Of a stretch of 64,000 bases of DNA, positions 9,080-20,690 are shown piece by piece. Position 1 is the stretch's first letter, and each line of letters starts with the position of its first letter. Under the pieces are notes generated by a model. The model did no database searches and was not told the DNA's origin. It saw only the letters and a list, made by a program, of their open reading frames with translations. The position numbers and the translations under genes are program-made. The DNA is from Gammaproteobacteria bacterium (GTDB lineage: Bacteria; Pseudomonadota; Gammaproteobacteria; Pseudomonadales; Pseudohongiellaceae), in assembly GCA_002711845.1 (NCBI GenBank), contig PASF01000008.1:62001-126000 (forward strand), written 5' to 3'.

Positions 9080-10074
9080 AGCTGCAGCAACTACGTTACA
9101 TCTGGGAAGTCTCCCGACAAAACCTCAGCGTTTCCGCGGCAGCCCAGCACCTGTTCACGTCCCAGTCAGGCATGAGCAAACAGATTCTGGCACTGGAAGA
9201 GGAGCTGGGGGTCAAGATATTCATGCGCAACGGCAAACATCTGGTCGGCATGACCGAGGCCGGGCAGGCAATTGTCGCGATGGCGGGAGAAGTGCTGCAG
9301 AAAACAGACAATATCACCCGTCTGGCCGCGGAATTCGGTGATGACAGCGCCGGCAGCCTGGTCATTGCCACAACGCATACGCAGAGCCGCTATGTGTTGC
9401 CGCCAGTCATTTCAGCATTCATAAAAAAGTATCCGAATGTGTCCCTGCAACTGCATCAGGGAACCCCGTACCAGATTGCAGAAATGGCTGCCAAAGGCTC
9501 AGCGGATTTTGCCATCGCCACCGAGGCCATGGACAAATTCCGGGATCTGATGATGATGCCCTGCTATCGCTGGAACCGCTCAGTGCTGGTGCCCAGAGGC
9601 CATCCCCTGACGCAGTTGGACAGGCTGACGCTGGCAGATGTCGCCGCCTATCCACTGGTCACTTACGTGGTGGGTTTTACCGGCCGCGCTCGGCTGGACG
9701 ACGCCTTTGCCCATGCCGGTCTGAGTCCCCGAGTGGTATTTACCGCCGTGGACGCCGATGTGATCAAAACCTATGTCCGGCTGGGCATGGGTGTCGGCAT
9801 CATCGCCAACATGGCTTACGATGCAACCCGGGACAATGATCTGGTCGCCCTCAATGCCAGTGCGCTGTTCGATTACAGTGTTACGCGCATCGGGTTCCGG
9901 CGCGGCACGCTGTTGCGTGCCTACATGGTGGAATTCATGCGTATGTTTGCCGGCCATCAGGCTGATCCGACAGTGGAGCAGGTCATCCGGTGTCATCATC
10001 AACCGGAGATAGACGCGCTATTTGCCGATACGGTATTGCCCGAACTCGATAGCATGCCAACCATCACTCGATAA
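9076..10074 (+). CDS. cysB: LysR-type regulator CysB
   Basis: A LysR-family activator of sulfur assimilation, 332 aa. It has the winged helix-turn-helix at residues 1-60 ([20 protein letters not shown], then [17 protein letters not shown]). An inducer-binding domain for N-acetylserine or O-acetylserine follows. The N-terminus and length are characteristic of CysB rather than other LysR proteins. It overlaps the 5'-nucleotidase stop by four bases and overlaps the 3' end of the convergent cysH by 11 bases. In this context it most likely controls cysH and other cys genes. Confidence 0.95.
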   Translation: MKLQQLRYIWEVSRQNLSVSAAAQHLFTSQSGMSKQILALEEELGVKIFMRNGKHLVGMTEAGQAIVAMAGEVLQKTDNITRLAAEFGDDSAGSLVIATTHTQSRYVLPPVISAFIKKYPNVSLQLHQGTPYQIAEMAAKGSADFAIATEAMDKFRDLMMMPCYRWNRSVLVPRGHPLTQLDRLTLADVAAYPLVTYVVGFTGRARLDDAFAHAGLSPRVVFTAVDADVIKTYVRLGMGVGIIANMAYDATRDNDLVALNASALFDYSVTRIGFRRGTLLRAYMVEFMRMFAGHQADPTVEQVIRCHHQPEIDALFADTVLPELDSMPTITR

Positions 10075-10786
10075 TATTGACCCGATGCAACCCACACTCC
10101 TTGGCAGTGGCTTCTTCCCACCACCATCGACCTTCCCGTTCATGTTGATTGGGGCCGATGGGTCGGGTGCAGGGTTGACAACCAATGCTTACAAAACCCT
10201 GGTCATGCAGCGGATTGTAGGGCAGGTCAAACATACGAATATAATCCCAGACATCTTTTGAGCGCCAGTTGGCAAAGGGGTTGAACTTCAATAAGGTTTT
10301 ACCTGGCGCCGCAAACACGGTGTCAAGCTGAGCCACCGGCACATCCGTGCGGGTCGGGCTCTGATCCTTGCGCTGACCGGTGATCCAGGCATCCACACCG
10401 GCAAGCTGGCGGCGCAGCGGCTCGGTCTTGCGAATAGAGCAACATTCCTCGTGCCCGTCCTGATAAAAACTGAACAGACCTTTGTCGCTGGTCAGTCTCT
10501 GAATGGCAGTGGTATCGGGATACAGAAACGCCAGATCGAGATCATATTTCTGCCTGACCTGGTCGATAAACCGATAGGTTTCCACATGCAGACGCCCGGT
10601 ATCCAGCGTGAATACCTTGATGTCCTTGTGCAGTTTCCAGGCCATGACCACCAGGGCCACGTCTTCTGCACCACTGAATGAAACCACAATGCCGGGAATA
10701 TCCGCGAGCACCTGCTGCAAGATTTCCCGGGGTTCCATGTTGTTGAATTTTTCATTTATTTCAACAATGTTTTCGGCATTTATCAT
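10064..10786 (-). CDS. cysH: Thioredoxin-dependent APS reductase with [4Fe-4S] cysteines
   Basis: A 240-aa enzyme that reduces activated sulfate to sulfite. The PP-loop motif [10 protein letters not shown] is near residue 36. It has the cysteine set C115-C116 and C203xxC206 that binds a [4Fe-4S] cluster in APS reductases, plus the catalytic Cys231 in KECGLH. Enterobacterial PAPS reductases lack the cluster cysteines, so adenylylsulfate (APS) is the likelier substrate, as in Pseudomonas. I start at ATG 10786 with AAGG just upstream; a TTG two codons earlier is less likely. It converges on cysB with an 11-base overlap. Thioredoxin reductase is encoded at 26356-27294. Confidence 0.93.
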   Translation of the reverse strand: MINAENIVEINEKFNNMEPREILQQVLADIPGIVVSFSGAEDVALVVMAWKLHKDIKVFTLDTGRLHVETYRFIDQVRQKYDLDLAFLYPDTTAIQRLTSDKGLFSFYQDGHEECCSIRKTEPLRRQLAGVDAWITGQRKDQSPTRTDVPVAQLDTVFAAPGKTLLKFNPFANWRSKDVWDYIRMFDLPYNPLHDQGFVSIGCQPCTRPIGPNQHEREGRWWWEEATAKECGLHRVNIIE

Positions 10787-11023
10787 GTGCAACCTTCAAT
10801 TCTGTTGGGCGCGTACAACAACGATTCAGCGGTACCCGGGCATGGGCCAGGCGGCGCTGTCGCAACATTGTAGGGCGCAATGCCATTGCTTGCACGTTTT
10901 TGTCGGCCCGAAAGCGTTGCCAGGCTGGTATGTCGGACGTGGTATCTATAAAATTGGCGGCCTGCATCGGTAGCGACTTTGCCGGGCGACTTAACTGATG
11001 ACTAATGAAGAGGGGTATATTGC

Positions 11024-11641
11024 GTGGAGATCGCCTGTCTGGACCTAGAAGGTGTGCTGATTCCGGAAATCTGGATTGATTTTGCGGAGCGCACAGGTAT
11101 TGATGAGCTGCGGGCTACCACGCGCGATATCCCGGACTATGACGTGTTGATGCAACAGCGATTACGCATTCTGCGCGAACACAACCTGGGCCTGCCGGAT
11201 ATTCAGGAAGTGATCTCCGGCATGGCCCCAATGCCGGGTGCGCGCGAATTTGTTGACTGGCTGCGAGAGCGTTTCCAGGTCGTCATCCTGTCCGACACTT
11301 ACTACGAGTTTGCGCAGCCGCTGATGCGACAGCTGGGTTTCCCGACGCTGTTCTGCCACCGCCTGGAGACAGACGACAGTGGCATGATCGTCAATTATCA
11401 TTTACGTCAGAAAGATCCCAAACGTGAATCCGTGAAGGCCTTCCATGGTCTGAAATACCGCGTTATCGCCGCCGGAGACTCGTACAACGATACCACGATG
11501 CTGTCCGAGGCGGAGGCCGGCATTCTGTTTCGTGCACCCCACAATGTCATTCGCGAGTTTCCGCAATTCCCGGCCGTGCACGAATACGAAGCACTGAAAC
11601 AGGAATTCATCAAGGCCAGCGTTCGCAGTTTATCCCTGTAA
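11024..11641 (+). CDS. thrH: ThrH, phosphoserine phosphatase / homoserine kinase-type HAD protein
   Basis: A 205-aa HAD-superfamily phosphatase of the ThrH group known from Pseudomonas, with phosphoserine phosphatase and phosphoserine:homoserine phosphotransferase activity. Motifs: DLEGVL at about 6-11 (a variant of DxDxT in which the second acidic residue is Glu, as in the family), SDTYYEF (motif II), the conserved Lys in QKDPKRESVK, and GDSYNDTTML (motif III). The start is GTG 11024 with AGAGGGG upstream. The 237 bases between it and the divergent cysH must contain both promoters. It ends 12 bases inside pabB on the other strand. Confidence 0.93.
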   Translation: MEIACLDLEGVLIPEIWIDFAERTGIDELRATTRDIPDYDVLMQQRLRILREHNLGLPDIQEVISGMAPMPGAREFVDWLRERFQVVILSDTYYEFAQPLMRQLGFPTLFCHRLETDDSGMIVNYHLRQKDPKRESVKAFHGLKYRVIAAGDSYNDTTMLSEAEAGILFRAPHNVIREFPQFPAVHEYEALKQEFIKASVRSLSL

Positions 11642-13069
11642 GTCCGTGCGTGCGGATACCAGCTCCAGCAGGGCAGATACCTTGTCATGGGCCTCCTGGT
11701 ATTCGCGCGCCATGTCCGAATCCGCGACGATGCCGCCACCGCCCCAACAGAAGATATGATCCTGCCGGCACAATAACGTGCGGATACTGATATTGCTGTC
11801 CATGCGCCCCCGGTAGTCGCAGTAGACAATGCTGCCGCAATACACGGCGCGCGGCAGTGGCTCAAGTTCAGCAATGATCTCCATGGCCCTGATTTTCGGC
11901 GCGCCAGTAATCGAGCCGCCGGGGAAACACTGTCTTAACAAGGTAAGCGGGCTGACATCGGCGGGCAATGTACCGGTGACCGTGCTGATCAGGTGATGCA
12001 CCTGGCTGAAACTGTGTAGCTTGAACAGATCCCGGGTGCGCACACTGCCGATTTCACAGACACTGCCCAGGTCGTTACGCAGCAGGTCCACGATCATCAG
12101 ATTTTCGGCCCGGTCTTTTTCGCTGGCCTGCAATTCGTCACTGAGCTGTTTATCAGTCACCGGATTGCTCGACCGTTTGCGTGTCCCCTTGATGGGCTGC
12201 GTGACAACCTGGCGATCGCGAACCGACACAAAGCGTTCCGGAGACAGGCTCAGTACCTGTGCATCACCACTGTCGAAAAACGCCGAAAAGGGACTGCGAC
12301 TGCCTTGCCGCAGGCGCAGGTAAGCGTGCACAGGATCGCCCTGGTATCGCGCCACAAACGCAATCGCCAGGTTAGCCTGGTAGCAGTCGCCCGCAACAAT
12401 GTAGGATTTCAGTCGATCAAACGCAGCCTCATACTGCGCCGGAGACAGTTGCGCCTGGAACGCACTGACAAGGCTGAAGCCGCGTTCCGCGGGCTGGGAG
12501 ACTGTGCCGTTGCCAGCTATGCTGCGCAGGACCTGGTGACGAATCTGCTCCGGGCAGTCGGGCAACACGAACAGCACCGTGGTCTGGCACTGATGATCCA
12601 CGATCACCGCCCATTGATACAGGCCGCAGGTCGCCACCGGCGTCTGCCGCAGCATGCCTGTCAGCTCCGTGCCCAGGCTCTGCGCTGGCGAGTTTGCCGC
12701 AGACTCATAACCGAAGCACGCGATAACACCGCCACAAAATGGCAGCTCTGACAATTGGTTGAGTGACTCGCTGTCGGGGGCATCCTGCAGCAACAGCGTC
12801 TCCGCCGCCGCAAAAATACACGATTGCCCCGGGACAGCGCGCCAGGCAGCGTCGTCATGCCACCGCTGCTCAATGTCATCGCTGGGCGCCCCGCCCGGGC
12901 GCAGACGCAGCTGTCGGGAAGGCAGCGAGGTCAGGATGTCGTATCGGCCTTCAAGTTGACTGCCGAGACCGCTGTCCAGACAGGCTGCGCCGGGCAGGGC
13001 AGCGATTCGCCGGATCAGGGCACTGCTGTCGCGTTGATAGGGTAGGGATCGCAGTATCAGCTCGGCCAT
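11630..13069 (-). CDS. pabB: Aminodeoxychorismate synthase component I
   Basis: A 479-aa chorismate-utilising enzyme that makes 4-amino-4-deoxychorismate for folate synthesis, with a PabA glutaminase partner encoded elsewhere. The PabB-specific PIKGT motif is present (TrpE has PIAGT), along with DLLRNDLGSV and GGSITGAPKIRAMEII in the catalytic domain. The N-terminal domain covers roughly the first 190 residues. Its ATG overlaps the stop of the upstream gene in TGATG, so translation is probably coupled to that unknown secreted protein. Its 3' end overlaps thrH by 12 bases, tail to tail. Confidence 0.95.
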   Translation of the reverse strand: MAELILRSLPYQRDSSALIRRIAALPGAACLDSGLGSQLEGRYDILTSLPSRQLRLRPGGAPSDDIEQRWHDDAAWRAVPGQSCIFAAAETLLLQDAPDSESLNQLSELPFCGGVIACFGYESAANSPAQSLGTELTGMLRQTPVATCGLYQWAVIVDHQCQTTVLFVLPDCPEQIRHQVLRSIAGNGTVSQPAERGFSLVSAFQAQLSPAQYEAAFDRLKSYIVAGDCYQANLAIAFVARYQGDPVHAYLRLRQGSRSPFSAFFDSGDAQVLSLSPERFVSVRDRQVVTQPIKGTRKRSSNPVTDKQLSDELQASEKDRAENLMIVDLLRNDLGSVCEIGSVRTRDLFKLHSFSQVHHLISTVTGTLPADVSPLTLLRQCFPGGSITGAPKIRAMEIIAELEPLPRAVYCGSIVYCDYRGRMDSNISIRTLLCRQDHIFCWGGGGIVADSDMAREYQEAHDKVSALLELVSARTDLQG

Positions 13070-13752
13070 CAGGGAAGGACGTCGACTCTAATGGCAACGA
13101 CCGCTGCCCTGGCCTGCACCCCGTTGGGTCCGTTAGCTGTCTCTGTGTCCTGTGCTGCATCCGTGTCCGATCTCGAATCAGCCATCGCCGGCAGTGGTTC
13201 AATCAGCTGCCAGGTACCCAGCGGGACGCGGGCAATATGGTTGCCCGAGAGGTCTGCCAGATTGGTCAGGCTGACATTGACCAGCGCGGTACCTGCCGAC
13301 ACGACTTCAGCCGCAATGGTGAGGCGGGGCACCCGCGCCGGGTCGTCGGACGTGCCCAGAAACACCAGTGACTCGCCTTCAATCGACTGACTCTGTTGTT
13401 GTGTATCGCTGTCCACAACATCTGCCTGGTAGGCAAAATCCACGCCTACAATCAGGCGTCGTGGCGGGCTGTCGGCCTCGGCAATGATGTCCCTGAGATG
13501 CTGAAGATTCGTCGCCGTGGTGGCAATAACCAGTTTGTCATCGATCAGGCCAATACGCCCCCTGGGGTCCAGCGCGGCATGGGCCGAGTCACGGACGCGG
13601 AGCGGATCGCGGTTCCGGACCTGAATAATATCTATCACCGCGCGCTCGCCCGTGGTTTCCTGAGCCCGGACCTCAGGTCCGGCTGGCAGCAGCAGGGCGC
13701 CGAAAACCGTCAGGGTGAGCAGCAGCGTCGTGGCACGTAAACAGACAGTCAT
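13069..13752 (-). CDS. Exported protein with a possible secretin N-domain-like region
   Basis: A 227-aa protein I cannot name. It has a clear Sec signal peptide (hydrophobic TLLLTLTVFGALLLPAG, cleavage likely after VRAQ). The segment at about 37-105 (VIDIIQVRNRDPLRVRDSAH, then IGLIDDKLVIATTATNLQHL, then DSPPRRLIVGVDF) resembles the small repeat domains at the N-terminus of secretins. The C-terminal half appears beta-rich and has no pore-forming secretin domain. It lies between roxA and pabB and overlaps the pabB start by one base (TGATG). It may be periplasmic; no partner secretin is visible here. Confidence 0.75.
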   Translation of the reverse strand: MTVCLRATTLLLTLTVFGALLLPAGPEVRAQETTGERAVIDIIQVRNRDPLRVRDSAHAALDPRGRIGLIDDKLVIATTATNLQHLRDIIAEADSPPRRLIVGVDFAYQADVVDSDTQQQSQSIEGESLVFLGTSDDPARVPRLTIAAEVVSAGTALVNVSLTNLADLSGNHIARVPLGTWQLIEPLPAMADSRSDTDAAQDTETANGPNGVQARAAVVAIRVDVLP

Positions 13753-13797
13753 ATCTTTTCCGGTACGGTAGCGGTTTTGTAAACGCTGACAGATGCA

Positions 13798-15009
13798 TCA
13801 GCCAATAATCAGGCAACCTCGATTGTACAGTGTCAGCAGCAACTGTGCTGCTTCCTCATCCGCATTGCAGGCCGCCACAACGTCAGGGTCCAGCGCTTCG
13901 GTGTGTCCTGGGGCACTCAGGGCCTGCAGCAGCGGCAGCAGGCGCCAGTTGCACGGATAGCATTCGCCATCAACAAACAGCTCGGCGTGTGTTTCGTCCA
14001 GCGCGTAGGCATAGCGGGAACCGGGGACCTTGAACACTTCTGCGCCGCCTTCAAGTGCATTGCGCAGGGTAATGATATCGCTGATGTCTGGGTCATCGTG
14101 GTCATGATCGACATCATCATGATGGTCACAGCAGGGTGCATGTTCGTCACTGACGTACCTGGGTGTGGTCATGGCCTTGCCAAACCACTGGCGAATCTTT
14201 TCGGGACGGTCCAGCAGACTCAGCACCCGTTCGCGCACATGCTGAACAACATCTGCTGATATTTCGCCCGAATGCAGAGGCAATTGCGGATGCACGTCAA
14301 TATAGCGATGATCCTGCGTCAACTCATCAAGTACCTGATCCGCAAGTCCGCCGATCATGTCTGCGTGGGACGGGGCACGGAAGCCGACCGAGTAGGTCAT
14401 GCTGTTGCCTATGGCCACACCATAATGCGAAATTCCCGGGGGCAGGTAGAGAATGTCCCCCGGATTGACTGTCCATTCCTGTTCTGCCTTGAAGTCTTTC
14501 AGCAAACGCAGACCACTGTCATCACGACGGGGCGTCATGCTGTTGCACATGGCCCCGATTTGCCAGCGTTTTTGTCCCATGCCCTGAATCAGAAACACAT
14601 CATAGTAGTCAAAGTGGGGGCCAACATTGCCGCTGTCAGTGGCATAACTCACCATGACATCATCAATGCGCCAGGACGGAATGAAATCAAAGTCGGCGAG
14701 CAAGGCGCTGACCTCGTCCACCCATTGATCAACGGCTTGCACCAGCAGACTGTAATGGGTCTGCGGCAATGCCTCAAACTCGGCTTCGCTAAACGGACCC
14801 GTGCGCAACTGCCAGGCATCCTGTGCGGCATTGACCTGTACCAGCCTTGACTCCACGTCCTGCTCGCAGGCCAGGCCGGCAAGTTCTTCCGGGGTGATGG
14901 GGTCAACAAAATCCAGCTCTCCGGCACGGATCAGCAGTGGCTTTTTCTGCCAGTAGTCACGCAAAAACAGCTGCCGGTCGAAACCGGCAGGCAATAGAGA
15001 TTCAGTCAC
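13798..15009 (-). CDS. roxA: Ribosomal protein L16 arginine hydroxylase RoxA (JmjC/cupin)
   Basis: A 2-oxoglutarate/Fe(II) dioxygenase, YcfD family, that hydroxylates an arginine of ribosomal protein L16. The iron ligands are H132 and D134 in GPHFDYYD, and H195 in PGISHYG. The N-terminal cupin domain and C-terminal winged-helix-like part are both present. At 403 aa it is about 30 residues longer than the E. coli protein. Much of the excess is a His/Asp/Cys-rich insert at about 288-308 (HAPCCDHHDDVDHDHDD), which is not part of the catalytic core. It lies 20 bases after purB and is probably cotranscribed with it; roxA also lies near purB in E. coli. Confidence 0.93.
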   Translation of the reverse strand: MTESLLPAGFDRQLFLRDYWQKKPLLIRAGELDFVDPITPEELAGLACEQDVESRLVQVNAAQDAWQLRTGPFSEAEFEALPQTHYSLLVQAVDQWVDEVSALLADFDFIPSWRIDDVMVSYATDSGNVGPHFDYYDVFLIQGMGQKRWQIGAMCNSMTPRRDDSGLRLLKDFKAEQEWTVNPGDILYLPPGISHYGVAIGNSMTYSVGFRAPSHADMIGGLADQVLDELTQDHRYIDVHPQLPLHSGEISADVVQHVRERVLSLLDRPEKIRQWFGKAMTTPRYVSDEHAPCCDHHDDVDHDHDDPDISDIITLRNALEGGAEVFKVPGSRYAYALDETHAELFVDGECYPCNWRLLPLLQALSAPGHTEALDPDVVAACNADEEAAQLLLTLYNRGCLIIG

Positions 15010-15029
15010 GCAGTGTCCTCTTTGTCAGC

Positions 15030-17102
<2,073 letters not shown>

Positions 17103-17122
<20 letters not shown>

Positions 17123-18209
17123 TGACGCCCCCTCCCAAACAGATGTCGCCCTGGTAAAATACAATCGCCTGGCCGGGCGTGACTGCCCGCTGGGGTTGGT
17201 CAAAACTCACCCGGATCTGCGGGTGCCCAGCGTCTGGCGCCTGATCGAATTCTACCAGACAATCCTGGTCGGCCTGTCGATAGCGTATCTTGGCTGTGCA
17301 GCGCAAAGGCAGGGCCGGTGCGCGGTGATTGATCCAGGCAACCTGACTGGCCTGCAGCGCGGTCGAAAACAGGGCGGGGTGGTCACTGCCCTGGGCCACG
17401 ATCAGCCGGTTGCGCTCGAGGTCTTTGCCCACCACGTACCAGGGTGCGTCATCGTGATCCTGCAGACCACCGATACCCAGACCCTGCCGTTGGCCGTAGG
17501 TATGATACATCAGTCCGTGGTGCTTGCCGATGATCTGGCCGTCGACGGTTTCGATCTCACCTGGTTGCGCCGGCAGGTATTTTTGTAGAAAATCCTTGAA
17601 CTTGCGCTCACCGATAAAACAGATACCCGTGCTGTCTTTTTTGCCACTGGTGATAAAACCATGCTCCGCCGCCATGGCCCGCACGACCGGCTTCTCCAGA
17701 TCGCCAAGCGGGAACAGACTACGGGCCAGGCAATCCTCACTGACCGCTGACAGAAAATAACTCTGGTCCTTGTTGTCATCCAGGCCTTTCAGTAACAGGG
17801 TTTCACCGTATTGCTGACGACGGCGGACATAGTGGCCGGTAGCAATAAAATCAGCACCCAGCACCTGTGCGTACTCGAGAAATGCCTTGAACTTGATCTC
17901 GCGGTTACACAGGATGTCGGGGTTCGGGGTTCGGCCCGCCCGGTATTCCGCCAGAAAGTGTTCAAACACCCCATCCCAGTATTCGGCTGCGAAGTTGGCC
18001 GTGTGCAGGTGTATCCCCAGCCGCTCACACACGGCCTGGGCATCGGCCAGATCAGCCCTGGCCGTGCAGTACTCGGTGTCATCGTCCTCTTCCCAGTTTT
18101 TCATGAACAGGCCTTCTACCTGATAACCCTGCTGCATCAGCAACAGTGCGGCCACGGAGGAGTCCACACCACCGGACATGCCGACAATGACTTTGATGCT
18201 GTTGTTCAT
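17103..18209 (-). CDS. mnmA: tRNA 2-thiouridylase MnmA
   Basis: A 368-aa enzyme that installs sulfur at U34 of tRNA-Lys, -Glu and -Gln (s2U). The PP-loop [13 protein letters not shown] is near residue 13. The catalytic cysteines are in [12 protein letters not shown] (near 100) and [12 protein letters not shown] (near 200). The C-terminal beta-barrel domain is complete. It receives sulfur from the TusBCDE relay, whose genes are also in this window (39215-40594). It overlaps nudJ by four bases upstream and hflD downstream. Confidence 0.97.
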
Positions 18210-18673
18210 GCGCGCCCCAGATCACGGACCAGGTTAAGGGGATAGACCTGACCGGCCAGGTAATCCTCAATCACCGCGATCACGGCCGGGCTGCGCAGCT
18301 GGTCCTGTCGGGCCTGCAATTCAGCCAGGGTAAACCAGTGAGTACGGACAATATCGCCGTCCAGCGAGCGACCGGTATCATGGCGCAGCGCGCGCGCCAC
18401 AAAACAGTTGCGGATATAACAGATCCCGGTGGCCGCCGATTCACTTTGGTAAACGCCAATGAAACCGGTCAACTCGACATGCCAGGCGGTTTCTTCCAGC
18501 GCTTCGCGCACGGCCGCCAGGGCCAGGGATTCATCGGGCTCCAGGTGCCCGGCCGGCTGGTTGAAGACCACGCGGCCAGCATTGATTTCTTCGACGATAA
18601 GAAATTGCGGCGCGCCGGTTGCTGCCGGATTTTCTACCACAACGGCAACCGTCTGATGGGGATACCAACTCAT
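18206..18673 (-). CDS. nudJ: NUDIX hydrolase NudJ
   Basis: A 155-aa NUDIX pyrophosphatase. The NUDIX box is readable as [20 protein letters not shown] at about 42-61, with the REALEE metal-binding core. The E. coli homologue hydrolyses thiamine pyrophosphate precursors and other nucleoside di- or triphosphates. It is the first gene of the nudJ-mnmA-hflD-purB run and overlaps mnmA in ATGA. In E. coli rluE and icd follow directly; here moaCDE has been placed between nudJ and rluE. Confidence 0.92.
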   Translation of the reverse strand: MSWYPHQTVAVVVENPAATGAPQFLIVEEINAGRVVFNQPAGHLEPDESLALAAVREALEETAWHVELTGFIGVYQSESAATGICYIRNCFVARALRHDTGRSLDGDIVRTHWFTLAELQARQDQLRSPAVIAVIEDYLAGQVYPLNLVRDLGRA

Positions 18674-18856
18674 ACAGGGCTCTTTCTGCGTGTCCAGTCA
18701 GGTTTCGCGACATGCACCGCGTGCTGCGGCAATGTCCTGGATGGGTCATTTACAGGGCCGGTAGTGTACCGGAAAACACCGGAAAATGCCTCCACTTCCT
18801 CGGCGATACGGGTGATAATGCCACTGCAATGACAACCATCGACGACTGGAAAGACA

Positions 18857-19339
18857 ATGACTGAATTAACCCACCTGGATGCCCAGGGCCATGCGCGCAT
18901 GGTTGATGTCGGCGGCAAGGCGGTCACCTCGCGGGTCGCAACGGCTGAAGCCGAAATCCGCATGCATGCTGATACCCTGGCCCTGATTGCCGGCGGCGGC
19001 CATAAAAAAGGGGATGTGCTGGCTGTCGCCCGAATCGCAGGCATACAGGCCGCCAAAAAATGTGCAGACCTGATTCCCTTGTGCCATCCTTTGATGCTGA
19101 CGTCCGTCAGTGTGGCGTTTGAGCTCGACACCGCCAACTGTCGGGTGCTGATCGCGGCCAGTTGCGCCCTGGACGGCAAGACCGGGGTCGAAATGGAGGC
19201 CCTGACCGCCGCCTCCGTCGCCGCGCTCACTATCTACGACATGTGTAAAGCGGTAGATAAGAACATGGTCATCGGGGACATCCGGGTGATGGAGAAAAAA
19301 GGCGGAAAATCCGGTGATTACAACAGAAAGGCAGAATAG
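18857..19339 (+). CDS. moaC: Cyclic pyranopterin monophosphate synthase MoaC
   Basis: A 160-aa enzyme completing cPMP formation in molybdenum cofactor synthesis. Conserved motifs [30 protein letters not shown] and [14 protein letters not shown] are all present; the KKGD lysine and the PLCHP histidine belong to the active site. It begins an operon moaC-moaD-moaE with only 5 and 2 bases between genes. No moaA or moaB is in the window. The 183 bases between it and divergent nudJ hold the promoters; I could not support a MoCo riboswitch there. Confidence 0.96.
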   Translation: MTELTHLDAQGHARMVDVGGKAVTSRVATAEAEIRMHADTLALIAGGGHKKGDVLAVARIAGIQAAKKCADLIPLCHPLMLTSVSVAFELDTANCRVLIAASCALDGKTGVEMEALTAASVAALTIYDMCKAVDKNMVIGDIRVMEKKGGKSGDYNRKAE

Positions 19340-19344
19340 TTATC

Positions 19345-19596
19345 ATGTTTAGCATTCAATATTTCGCGAGCGTCCGGGAGCAGCTCGGCAGTGCCGGAGA
19401 AACGCTTGAAGCGTCCGGACAGATCCATACCGTGGCCGACCTGACGGCCATGCTGGCGGCACGGGGCGGGGCCTGGACGGTGCTGGAGGATCGCCACGCG
19501 GTGCTGGTTGCTGTTGACCAGACAGTTGCCGATCGCAACCGGGCGCTGACCGGCCACGAGGAAGTTGCTTTTTTCCCGCCGATGACCGGAGGCTAA
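19345..19596 (+). CDS. moaD: Molybdopterin synthase small subunit MoaD
   Basis: An 83-aa ubiquitin-like sulfur carrier. It ends with the required di-glycine (FFPPMTGG), which is adenylated by MoeB and thiocarboxylated. The beta-grasp N-terminus IQYFASVREQLG is typical. It lies five bases after moaC and two before moaE, so the three are almost certainly one transcript. The product pairs with MoaE to insert two sulfurs into cPMP. Confidence 0.94.
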   Translation: MFSIQYFASVREQLGSAGETLEASGQIHTVADLTAMLAARGGAWTVLEDRHAVLVAVDQTVADRNRALTGHEEVAFFPPMTGG

Positions 19597-19598
19597 CG

Positions 19599-20078
19599 AT
19601 GGCAACGATGATTCGCGTCGATGTGCAGCAAGCGGATTTTGATCTGTCAGCCGAATACGCGCTGATCCGCGATATCGCCGTCAATCCCGGCGCCATCACT
19701 CTGTTCAGCGGCCTCGTGCGTGAACTGCCGGACAGCCCGCCGACTGGCCAGAGCCTGACCCTTGAGCACTACCCGGGCATGACCGAAAAAGCCCTGCAGG
19801 CCATCGCCGAGCAGGCCGCAGACCGCTGGCCGCTCTCGGTGTGCCGCATCATACATCGCGTGGGCACGTTGTTGCCAAGCGAGCAGATTGTGCTGGTGGC
19901 AACGGCCAGTCAGCATCGGGAGGCAGCGTTCGACGCCGCACACTTCATCATGGATTACCTGAAGACGTCAGCACCGTTCTGGAAAAAACAGGTAACCGCA
20001 GACAAGGATTACTGGGTGGAAAGCCGGGACGCTGATCATCGGGCGGCAGCGCGCTGGCAGTCACCGTCCGACTCCTGA
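19599..20078 (+). CDS. moaE: Molybdopterin synthase large subunit MoaE
   Basis: The 159-aa catalytic subunit of molybdopterin synthase. Family features include GAITLFSGLVRE, LEHYPGMTEKAL, IIHRVGTLLPSEQIVLVATAS and the Lys-containing TSAPFWKKQ of the active site. It is the last gene of moaCDE. It ends 23 bases from the convergent rluE stop. Confidence 0.95.
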   Translation: MATMIRVDVQQADFDLSAEYALIRDIAVNPGAITLFSGLVRELPDSPPTGQSLTLEHYPGMTEKALQAIAEQAADRWPLSVCRIIHRVGTLLPSEQIVLVATASQHREAAFDAAHFIMDYLKTSAPFWKKQVTADKDYWVESRDADHRAAARWQSPSDS

Positions 20079-20101
20079 CAACCACGGTAGCCTGACAGGC
20101 A

Positions 20102-20671
20102 CTACCGCCACCAGCCAGCGGGCAGGGTGATCACCCGGTACTCGCCCGGCTGCAGGTCACCCAGGTGCCAGTCGCCGATGCGTTGCCGGATCAGCCGCAG
20201 GGTCGGCAGCCCGACTGCCGCGGTCATTCGGCGAACCTGACGGTTACGCCCCTCATACAGGGTCAAGGCCAACCAGGACGTCGGGATCAGTTTGCGCTCG
20301 CGGATGGGAGGCGTGCGCGGCCAGACCAGTTGCTCCACCTGCTGCGCCGGCAGCCTTTCTGCCTGCGCCGGCCGGCTCCGTCCATCCTTGAGCGCTACCC
20401 CCTGACGCAGACACTGCAGGGCGTCTTCAGCAAGCAACCCTTCGACCTGAGACCAGTAGACTTTGCCCAGTTTATGACGAGGGTTACTGATGCGCTGCTG
20501 GGTCGCGCCACAATCGGTCAGCAGCAACAGGCCTTCTGAATCTTTGTCCAGACGGCCGGCCGGATAAAAACCGGGGGCTTGCAGATAATGCGCCAGTGTC
20601 TGTTCCGGCACGTCGCCGGTAAATTGCGACAGCACGTTGAACGGTTTGTTGAACAGGATGAGTTGCGGCAT
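20102..20671 (-). CDS. rluE: 23S rRNA pseudouridine synthase RluE
   Basis: A 189-aa RsuA-family pseudouridine synthase predicted to modify U2457 of 23S rRNA. The catalytic Asp lies in [17 protein letters not shown] near residue 42. The family [12 protein letters not shown] and [14 protein letters not shown] segments follow. There is no N-terminal S4 domain, as expected for RluE. It is divergent from icd with 85 bases between the starts, as in E. coli. Confidence 0.95.
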   Translation of the reverse strand: MPQLILFNKPFNVLSQFTGDVPEQTLAHYLQAPGFYPAGRLDKDSEGLLLLTDCGATQQRISNPRHKLGKVYWSQVEGLLAEDALQCLRQGVALKDGRSRPAQAERLPAQQVEQLVWPRTPPIRERKLIPTSWLALTLYEGRNRQVRRMTAAVGLPTLRLIRQRIGDWHLGDLQPGEYRVITLPAGWWR

Positions 20672-20690
20672 GGGCCGTATTATAGCTGAA

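Noticed and set aside
18674-18856. Possible MoCo riboswitch before moaC
   Set aside because: The region has GCCTCC and GGAAAA elements reminiscent of the motif, but I could not draw the conserved stems. A covariance-model search would decide.
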